From assembly GCA_025355255.1 (NCBI GenBank), contig JANYAA010000424.1, positions 1 through 10,578 of the forward strand: 10,578 nucleotides of DNA. Direction: 5' to 3'. Source of the stretch: Chloroflexota bacterium. Lineage in GTDB: Bacteria > Chloroflexota > Limnocylindria > Limnocylindrales > CSP1-4. Made by a program: the position numbers and the translations under genes. Shown here one piece after another: positions 5,671-10,578 of the stretch. Every line of letters starts with the position of its first letter. The stretch's first letter is position 1. A model generated the notes under the pieces. It was given only the letters and a program-made list of their open reading frames with translations. It ran no database searches and was not told where the DNA came from.

Positions 5671-7385
5671 CGCGCATATCCGCGCAGGAATACCGAGAGC
5701 GCTACGGCGCCACCACCGGGGACCGCATCCGCCTTGGCGACACGAACCTCTGGGTGCGCGTCCAGGAGGACCGCAGCGCGCCTGGCGATGAGCCCATCTG
5801 GGGCTACGCCAAGAACCTGCGGATGCGGATGACGCAGGACGACAGCGCCGCCGGCCCGTCAGAGTTGGACGTGCTGATCGCAGGCGTCGTCGTCATCGAC
5901 CCGGTCCTGGGTGTCATCAAAGCCGACATCGGCATCAAGGACGGCCGCATCGCCGGCATCGGCCGGGCCGGCTCGCCGCTCATCAGCGACGGCATCGACC
6001 TCGTCGTTGGCCCGCACACCAAGCCGTACATGGGCTATGGGCTGATCGCCACGCCCGGTGCCGTGGACAGCCACGTCCACACCATCACGCCGGAGCTGCT
6101 GGCGCCCGCGCTGTCGGGCGGTGTCACCACGATCATCACGGCGGGCTTTGAGGAGCCGCCGTTCGCCATGGAGCGCGTGCTTGCGGGGGTGGAGGACTGG
6201 CCGCTCAACATCGGCCTGCAGGCTGGCGCTCGGGCGCTCGACGAGGAGCACATGGACGCGCTGCTTGCCGCGGGCGCGGTGGGCTTCAAGATCCACGAGG
6301 ACAACGGCGCATACCCTGATCTGATCGATCACGTGCTCCGGTATGCCGATGCGCACGAGTGCTCGGTCAGCCTGCACACGGACGGGCTCCACGAGAGCGC
6401 CGAACTTGAGGACACCGTGGCGGCCATTGGCTCGCGCACGGTCCACGCGTACCACGTGGAGGGCGTTGGCGGCGGCCACGTGCCGGACCTGCTGGGCCTG
6501 GTGCGAGAGCCGTCCGTCCTGTGCTCGTCAACCACGCCCACCCTGCCGTTTGGCGTCTCCACCGCGGTGGAGCACGTGCCGATGATCATGCTCAACCACG
6601 GGCTCTCGTACGCGGTGCCGGACGATGTCGCCCTGGTGCACGAGCGGGTTCTCCCGGCGCGCATGGCGGCGGAGGGACCGCTCCACGAGCTGGGCGCCAT
6701 CGGGATCATCAACTCGGACTCGCAGGGGATGGGCCGCATCGGCGAAACGACGCGCCGGGCGATGCAGCTTGCCCACGTCATGAAGGCCTGGCGGCGTTCT
6801 TCGGCTTCCGAGGGCATTCCGGGCCTGCCTCTTGATGAGGGTCTGGCCGACCCTGACGACCGCGACGACACCTCCCGGGTGCTTCGGTACCTGGCGAAGG
6901 TGACGATTGAGCCGTCGATCACGCACGGCATCGCGGACCATGTGGGCTCACTGCAGGTTGGGCGGCTTGCGGACATCGTGCTGTGGCGGCCTGGGTTCTT
7001 TGGCGTGAAGCCCGAGTGGATCTTCAAGGGCGGCTTCCCGGCGTGGGGCGCGCTGGGTGAGGGCAACGCGTCGCTTGAGCGGTCCGAGCCCACGCGCTAC
7101 CGGGCCGATTGGGGCGGCCGTCCCGAGGCTGCCCCCAAGGGCGCCGTGAACTTCGTCACGGGCGCGGCTGATCGATCCGCGCTGGCACGGCGCCTGGGCA
7201 CACGGCGTGCGCTGGTGCCGGTGCGAGGGCTGCGGGGTCTGACCCGCTCGTCGCTGGCGCTGAACCAGGCGACGGCGCCCGTGGACATCGACATCCGAAC
7301 CGGTGCCGTGGCATTGGGCGGCCGGCCGCTGGCCGTGGCGCCGGTGTCGGAGGTTCCGTTGAGCAGGCGGTACCTGCTCCGATAG
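5667..7385 (+). CDS. ureC: non-canonical urease alpha-subunit-like amidohydrolase
   Basis: 572 residues, about the usual UreC length, complete to the RRYLLR end. Aligning from memory to Klebsiella UreC, all nickel ligands are present: H136 and H138 (DSHVH), carbamylated K208 (GFKIHED), H237 (LHTDG), H263 (YHVEG) and D351 (NSDSQGMGRIGE). H210, catalytic H311 and R327 are also kept. Differences are marked. The flap Cys before the catalytic His is Asn (N310). The loop canonically GGGTGPAAGTHATTCTPG is shortened to TAGFEEPP (158-165). FGGGKVIRDGMGQ is replaced by WGYAKNLRMRMTQ (45-57). About 13 residues are inserted near 378-402. It probably remains a dinuclear-metal amidohydrolase forming a complex with the upstream fusion protein. 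The substrate may be urea or another amide. No ureDEFGH maturation genes are in the window. GGGAAGG precedes the ATG by seven bases. Confidence 0.87.
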   Translation: MTRISAQEYRERYGATTGDRIRLGDTNLWVRVQEDRSAPGDEPIWGYAKNLRMRMTQDDSAAGPSELDVLIAGVVVIDPVLGVIKADIGIKDGRIAGIGRAGSPLISDGIDLVVGPHTKPYMGYGLIATPGAVDSHVHTITPELLAPALSGGVTTIITAGFEEPPFAMERVLAGVEDWPLNIGLQAGARALDEEHMDALLAAGAVGFKIHEDNGAYPDLIDHVLRYADAHECSVSLHTDGLHESAELEDTVAAIGSRTVHAYHVEGVGGGHVPDLLGLVREPSVLCSSTTPTLPFGVSTAVEHVPMIMLNHGLSYAVPDDVALVHERVLPARMAAEGPLHELGAIGIINSDSQGMGRIGETTRRAMQLAHVMKAWRRSSASEGIPGLPLDEGLADPDDRDDTSRVLRYLAKVTIEPSITHGIADHVGSLQVGRLADIVLWRPGFFGVKPEWIFKGGFPAWGALGEGNASLERSEPTRYRADWGGRPEAAPKGAVNFVTGAADRSALARRLGTRRALVPVRGLRGLTRSSLALNQATAPVDIDIRTGAVALGGRPLAVAPVSEVPLSRRYLLR

Positions 7386-7393
7386 ACCAGCCT

Positions 7394-7406
7394 CGGCGAG
7401 TCGCCG
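7394..7406. terminator. short inverted repeat between convergent genes
   Basis: CGGCGA-G-TCGCCG is a perfect inverted repeat in the 25-bp gap between the urease-like alpha gene and the racemase gene. As a hairpin it gives only about four pairs with a five-base loop and has no T-run, so it is a weak bidirectional terminator candidate. Confidence 0.2.
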
Positions 7407-7410
7407 CGTC

Positions 7411-8463
7411 CTACCAGATGTCGCCCACCGTGAACCCCTGGGGGAACGGGTCGGTTGGGTCCACGACGTAGCTGGCAAAGGCGTAAATGTAGCCCGTGCC
7501 GGTGATCTCGGGGATCACGCCCTGCCGCTCGCCCACTGGCGCCTCGCCGATCAACCGGCCCTCGAACACCGTGTCCACGATGCTCTCGTGCCGGAACGCC
7601 TCGCCGATCTTCAGCCGGCCCTTCGCGTGGAGCACGGCCATCTTGGCGCACGTGCCGGTGCCGCACGGCGAGCGGTCCAGCACACCGGTCCACGTAGCCG
7701 CGTTGCCCCAATCAAAGGTGCGGGTGCTCACGGTGGTGGCGTTGCGCCAACTGTTGCTCGGGTTGTGCGCGGGGCCGCTGACCTGGCCGATGGTGATCCC
7801 GGCAAACCCTGGCTGTTCCGGATGGACCACCGGCAGCTGCTCCGCGGCGGCAGCCTTGATCATCTCGGTGACGCGGGTGATGTCGCGGCCCTCATCGGGC
7901 GTGATCCGGAAGCCCAGCGCCTCGGCGTCTGCGATCACGTGGAACATGCCGCCGTACGCGACATCCACGATGACGGTGCCAAGGTTCGGCACCTCCACAG
8001 GCGTATCCAGATGGGTGGCGAACGCCGGCACGTTGCGGAAGGTGACGCCGGTGACCTTGCCGTTCTCGCATGTGGCGCGGACCTTGATGAGCCCCGCCGG
8101 GGCCTCCAGCACCACTTCGGTGATCGGCTCCGTCATCGGCAGCATGCCGGTCTCAAGGAGCGCCGTGGCCACGCAGATGGTGTTGGAGCCCGACATGCCC
8201 GGGTATTCGACGTGCTCCATGATCACGTAGCCGGCATCGGCCGCGGGGTTGGTGGGCGGCAGGATGACGTTGGCGCAGAGCGCCGGGTAGCCGCGCGGCT
8301 CGTTGAGCATCAGCTTGCGGAGCCAGTCGCCGTGGTGCTCGAGGTGCTGCGCCTTCTCAAACATCGTTGCGCCCGGCACGTCCAGCACGCCGCCCACGAC
8401 CACCCGGCCGGGCTCCCCTGCCGCGTGCACGTCCACCGCCTGGAGCATCCTGGCCAGCCGCAT
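7411..8463 (-). CDS. proline racemase / hydroxyproline epimerase-family enzyme
   Basis: 350 residues, full length for the family. Family marks include the DVHAAGEPGRVV start (11-22), PGMSGSNTICVATALLETG (88-106), VDVAYGGMFHVI (166-177) and DRSPCGTGTCA (263-273). Members use two catalytic residues. Two Cys give racemase or 4-hydroxyproline epimerase activity; Thr at the second site marks trans-3-hydroxy-L-proline dehydratase. Here the second is Cys267 but the first, usually Cys in MCGH, is Ser91. The reaction (epimerase, racemase or dehydratase) cannot be named from sequence; hydroxyproline or a related imino acid is the likely substrate. The ATG overlaps the smpB stop by one base (TGATG), with AGGAAG six bases upstream, so it should be co-transcribed and coupled to smpB. 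It converges on the urease-like operon. Confidence 0.88.
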   Translation of the reverse strand: MRLARMLQAVDVHAAGEPGRVVVGGVLDVPGATMFEKAQHLEHHGDWLRKLMLNEPRGYPALCANVILPPTNPAADAGYVIMEHVEYPGMSGSNTICVATALLETGMLPMTEPITEVVLEAPAGLIKVRATCENGKVTGVTFRNVPAFATHLDTPVEVPNLGTVIVDVAYGGMFHVIADAEALGFRITPDEGRDITRVTEMIKAAAAEQLPVVHPEQPGFAGITIGQVSGPAHNPSNSWRNATTVSTRTFDWGNAATWTGVLDRSPCGTGTCAKMAVLHAKGRLKIGEAFRHESIVDTVFEGRLIGEAPVGERQGVIPEITGTGYIYAFASYVVDPTDPFPQGFTVGDIW

Positions 8464-8924
8464 CAGCGCTTCCTGGCGTCCGCGACCTGGCGGGCCATGT
8501 CGCGCTTGGCATCCCGCTCGGCAATCTCGTGGCGGCGGTCCCAGGTCTGCTTGCCCTTCGCCAGACCCAACCGCAGCTTCGCCAGCCCGCGGTCGTTGAT
8601 GTAGATCTCCAGCGGCACGATCGTGAGGCCCTTGGCCTTCGTCTTGATCAGCAGCTCGTCAATCTCGTCGCGGTGGAGCAGCAGCTTGCGGGTGCGCTTG
8701 GGCTCGTGGTTGAAGCGAACGTCGGCGGCGCCCCATGGCGCGATGTGCAGTCCGATGATCCAGGCCTCATTCCGCTCGATGCGCGCAAAGGCATCCGCGA
8801 GGCTCACATGGTGGTCGCGGACGCTCTTGATCTCGGTGCCCGTGAGCATGATGCCCGCCTCGAAGGTGTCTTCGATGGTGAACTCGTGGCGGGCTCTTCG
8901 GTTTAGGGCGATGGTCTCGCCCAT
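8463..8924 (-). CDS. smpB: SsrA-binding protein SmpB
   Basis: 153 residues, normal length. Binds the tRNA-like domain of tmRNA and delivers it to stalled ribosomes. Seen in order: NRRARHEFTIEDTFEAG, MLTGTEIKSVR, LHIAPWG, FNHEPKRTRKLLLHRDEI, and a basic C-terminal tail with LAKGKQTWDRRHEIAERDAKRD. Family members usually have Y-D-K-R where this has W-D-R-R. The frame is open 19 codons further upstream (ATG at 8981), but ATG at 8922-8924 has AGGAGA eight bases before it and gives the usual SmpB N-terminus. The gene follows a 293-bp structured leader and is coupled to the racemase gene downstream. Its partner ssrA is about 8 kb away on the same strand. Confidence 0.96.
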   Translation of the reverse strand: MGETIALNRRARHEFTIEDTFEAGIMLTGTEIKSVRDHHVSLADAFARIERNEAWIIGLHIAPWGAADVRFNHEPKRTRKLLLHRDEIDELLIKTKAKGLTIVPLEIYINDRGLAKLRLGLAKGKQTWDRRHEIAERDAKRDMARQVADARKR

Positions 8925-8931
8925 GGGGCTG

Positions 8932-8937
8932 TCTCCT
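8932..8937 (-). promoter_or_regulatory. ribosome-binding site of smpB
   Basis: AGGAGA on the minus strand ends seven to eight bases before ATG (8922-8924) and decides this start over the in-frame ATG at 8981. Confidence 0.7.
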
Positions 8938-8977
8938 GTCGTTGGCGGCCGAGTGCCTAGTTTCGCATGCGGCAGAC

Positions 8978-9018
8978 GCACGAACGCCGGCCCGTGGCCG
9001 GACCGGCGTTCTATGTGC
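8978..9018 (-). promoter_or_regulatory. strong hairpin in the smpB leader
   Basis: On the minus strand, GAACGCCGGTCCG pairs with CGGGCCGGCGTTC around a GCCA loop (8982-9011): 13 pairs including one U-G. The stem is extended by GCAC/GTGC (9015-9018 with 8978-8981) across a three-base bulge. There is no T-run on either side, so it is not a standard intrinsic terminator. It lies about 55 bases before the smpB start codon. Confidence 0.6.
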
Positions 9019-9044
9019 TACCGACCACCCGGCCGGGACCGCCT

Positions 9045-9095
9045 CTAGGCGACGATCTCCGCCGAGGTGGTGCAGCGCTGACTACCGTCTATCAC
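9045..9095 (-). CDS. possible 16-codon leader peptide upstream of smpB
   Basis: GTG (9093-9095) opens a frame of 16 codons, MIDGSQRCTTSAEIVA, ending at TAG. It is preceded at nine bases from GGAGG by the exceptionally strong AAAGGAGGTGAT. The peptide matches no family I know and has no run of one amino acid as in classic attenuators. It lies largely inside the hairpin at 9064-9108, so its translation would affect that fold. Existence is inferred from the ribosome-binding site alone. Confidence 0.3.
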   Translation of the reverse strand: MIDGSQRCTTSAEIVA

Positions 9096-9108
9096 TGCAC
9101 ATCACCTC
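9064..9108 (-). promoter_or_regulatory. hairpin sequestering a full-length Shine-Dalgarno sequence (smpB leader)
   Basis: On the minus strand GAGGTG-AT-GTGCAG (9108-9095) pairs with CTGCAC-CACCTC (9075-9064): 12 pairs broken by a two-base AU bulge, with a 19-nt loop. The loop contains GAC-GGTA-GTC, a possible GNRA-capped mini-stem. The 5' arm lies inside the Shine-Dalgarno sequence at 9101-9112. Perfect arms of this length are unlikely by chance at this spot and suggest a riboregulator. I do not recognise it as a known class. Confidence 0.5.
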
Positions 9109-9112
9109 CTTT
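9101..9112 (-). promoter_or_regulatory. full-length Shine-Dalgarno sequence AAAGGAGGTGAT
   Basis: All 12 bases are complementary to the usual bacterial 16S rRNA 3' end (ATCACCTCCTTT). It is followed by three possible starts, of which only GTG at 9095 gives more than six codons. Confidence 0.6.
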
Positions 9113-9123
9113 CGTTCTCGCGC

Positions 9124-9152
9124 ACCGTAACCCAAAGTGGCGGAGTGTGCAA
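9124..9152 (-). promoter_or_regulatory. candidate smpB operon promoter TTGCAC-17-TACGGT
   Basis: TTGCAC (9147-9152) and TACGGT (9124-9129) on the minus strand have ideal 17-base spacing. Transcription would begin near 9117, just before the AAAGGAGGTGAT element, so smpB could be expressed independently of the protease. Only three of six bases match in each hexamer. Confidence 0.35.
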
Positions 9153-9171
9153 CCGCCGAAGTCGTCGCCAG

Positions 9172-9200
9172 CCCTCCGGGAGGACGGTTGGCGAAACCGT
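9172..9200 (-). terminator. possible terminator after the S41 protease gene
   Basis: Starting 17 bases past the protease stop, ACGGTT-TCGCC-AACCGT (9184-9200) forms a six-bp hairpin with a five-base loop, followed by a small CCTCCCGGAGGG stem (9172-9183). There is no T-run. It lies just upstream of the candidate smpB promoter. Confidence 0.3.
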
Positions 9201-9217
9201 GCCTGGTGCGCCGTCGG

Positions 9218-10540
9218 CTACTGCGTCACGCCCAACTGCGCCAGCCCCGCGGCCAGCACCGGGTCGTCGCCGGGCTTCGCGGGCTGGGTTGTGACGAAGA
9301 CATCCGGATTGATGCCCACCTTGTGGATCCACACCTTGTGGGGCGTGAGCCAGCGGGCGATCGTGAGGCGGAAGCCGCCGCTGTCGCCCTCGAGCTGCGT
9401 CCACTGCTGGACGGTGCCCTTGCCGTAGGTCTTCGTCCCGATCAGCATCGCCCGCCCCCGGTCATGCAGCGCGCCCGCCACAATCTCGGACGCGGACGCC
9501 GTGTTCCCGTCAACCAGGATGACCAGCTTGATGCTCGGGTTCGTGGCGGCGCCGCCCGGCTGAGCGCCCACCTCGGTCTGGTTGCCCTGCGCATCCTGCT
9601 CCCAGAACACCACGCCATCGGCGAGAAACTGTGAGGCGATCGAGCGCGCCGCAGTCACAAACCCGCCGAGGTTTCCGCGCAGGTCCAGCACCAGCAGCTT
9701 CTGCCCCGCGGCCACGTCGGCTTTGACAGCCGCGGCAAAGTCGGTGGCCGCGTGGTCTGAGAACCCAACCAGCTTGATGTAGCCCACCTGCCCGCCCGCC
9801 AGCGTCTTGGTCTCCACCTCGGGCTGGACGATGACGGCCCGCACGATCTCCACAACGAACGGCGCACCGCCAGCACGCACGATCGTCAGCCGGACGGCCG
9901 TGTCCTTCGCGCCGCGGATCTTGCCTAGCGCAGCGTCCTGCGTGAGCCCTTCAAGCGCCGTGCCGTCGATGGCGGTGACCACGTCGCCTGGCTGCAGTTG
10001 GGCCTTCTCGGCAGGCGATCCGGGGATGGTCTTGACCACGGCCAGCCGGCAGTCGGGCCCAAGGGTGGTGCAGGTGTTGCTGGTCCCCTTCGCGTCAACG
10101 GTGCCGATGGTGGCGCCGATGCCCGTGAACTCCCCGGCGATGCTCTGGAGGCTTGCCTTGTACTCCTCAGGCGTGAGGTACATCGAGAAGGGGTCGCCGA
10201 GGGCGGCGATCATGCCCTTGATGGCGCCGTCGATCAGCACCTTGCGGTCAACGGAGCCGCCGGCGTAGCGGTCCGTCACCGCGCGATAGGTGTCCCAGAA
10301 GGGTTGGAAGTCCTGCGCTTCCGACGCGGGTGTGCCGGGCGTCAGGGCGGACTGGCGGCCGAGCGTCCAGCCCGAGAGGAACAGCACGGTGCCTGCCAGG
10401 ACGGCGACCAGGGCCCCGGCCACGATTGCGGCTCCGGGGCTCCGCCGATGCGGCGGCGCTGGCGCAACCGGCGGAGGCTCAACCGGCACAGGGGCGGCTG
10501 GCGCCTCTGGCGTTTCGGCTTCGCGCGCGGCCTCCTCCAT
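9218..10540 (-). CDS. S41-family carboxy-terminal processing protease
   Basis: 440 residues. A Pro/Ala-rich cytoplasmic N-tail is followed by one membrane anchor (about 37-60, with HRRSP just before it, so the protease domain is outside). An N-terminal helical region contains GDPFSMYLTPEEY (115-127). A PDZ domain (about 135-235) begins GEFTGIGATIG. The S41 core carries VLDLRGNLGG (284-293), NTASASE (346-352) and GTKTYGKGTVQ (368-378). The Ser-Lys dyad should be S349 and K374, 25 residues apart as in Tsp. Such enzymes trim or degrade exported proteins at their C-termini. Its place upstream of smpB is common in some lineages. The start at ATG 10540 has only AGGA very close to it, and the frame stays open to the window edge, so the true start could lie beyond it. 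Confidence 0.92.
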   Translation of the reverse strand: MEEAAREAETPEAPAAPVPVEPPPVAPAPPHRRSPGAAIVAGALVAVLAGTVLFLSGWTLGRQSALTPGTPASEAQDFQPFWDTYRAVTDRYAGGSVDRKVLIDGAIKGMIAALGDPFSMYLTPEEYKASLQSIAGEFTGIGATIGTVDAKGTSNTCTTLGPDCRLAVVKTIPGSPAEKAQLQPGDVVTAIDGTALEGLTQDAALGKIRGAKDTAVRLTIVRAGGAPFVVEIVRAVIVQPEVETKTLAGGQVGYIKLVGFSDHAATDFAAAVKADVAAGQKLLVLDLRGNLGGFVTAARSIASQFLADGVVFWEQDAQGNQTEVGAQPGGAATNPSIKLVILVDGNTASASEIVAGALHDRGRAMLIGTKTYGKGTVQQWTQLEGDSGGFRLTIARWLTPHKVWIHKVGINPDVFVTTQPAKPGDDPVLAAGLAQLGVTQ

Positions 10541-10578
10541 CGTCCTGCCTAGCGAATCAGGTACGTGCGGACCGACAG

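Noticed and set aside
7588..8604. 338-codon plus-strand ORF opposite the racemase and smpB genes
   Set aside because: It is the antisense shadow of two well-recognised genes in GC-rich DNA; the peptide is Arg/His/Gly-rich with no family motifs, and it crosses both genes.
9098..9113. Plus-strand ATCACCTCCTTTC resembles the 3' end of 16S rRNA
   Set aside because: The similarity is limited to the anti-Shine-Dalgarno bases; the flanks do not match 16S rRNA. It is explained as the complement of a strong minus-strand Shine-Dalgarno sequence.

Overview
The window is high-GC bacterial DNA with dense genes and little spacer. The best guess for its source is a Chloroflexota-type (Limnocylindria/Ellin6529-like) organism, with an actinobacterium as the alternative. 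The guess rests on base composition, the fused urease gamma/beta subunit, the tmRNA tag ANKQPALALAA, and an S41 protease placed upstream of smpB. It cannot be settled without database searches.

Layout. A truncated, unrecognised ORF occupies the left edge (minus strand, 1-120). Next to it is a complete tmRNA gene, ssrA (minus, 150-520), with a CCA end, the G3-U alanine-identity pair and a readable tag frame. Divergent from it is an exported N,N-dimethylformamidase large-subunit-like protein (plus, 600-2393). This runs head-on into an OafA-type membrane acyltransferase with an SGNH domain (minus, 2414 to about 4684). A 380-bp spacer follows, holding a possible 33-residue membrane microprotein. 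Then comes a two-gene, plus-strand, urease-like operon: fused gamma/beta (5065-5670) overlapping alpha (5667-7385) by ATGA. Convergent to it is a minus-strand operon: S41 protease (9218-10540), a structured 293-bp leader, smpB (8463-8924) and a proline racemase-family enzyme (7411-8463). The last two are coupled by a TGATG stop-start overlap.

How the genes fit together. SsrA and SmpB are the two partners of trans-translation. Both are here, on the same strand, but about 8 kb apart, with nutritional and cell-surface genes between them. The urease-like alpha subunit keeps every nickel ligand and the catalytic His and Arg. It lacks the canonical flap Cys, a substrate-side loop and the N-terminal glycine-rich motif, and no nickel-insertion genes (ureDEFGH) are visible. 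The proline racemase-family enzyme has Ser in place of the first catalytic Cys. The DMFase-like protein has no small subunit beside it. These three therefore look like non-standard members of amide/imino-acid catabolic families.

The most unusual structure is the smpB leader. It contains a putative promoter, a 12-nt Shine-Dalgarno sequence fully complementary to the usual 16S rRNA 3' end, a 16-codon ORF, a hairpin that buries that Shine-Dalgarno sequence, and a second 13-bp (plus 4) hairpin before smpB. No integrase, IS element, CRISPR array, tRNA or rRNA was seen.
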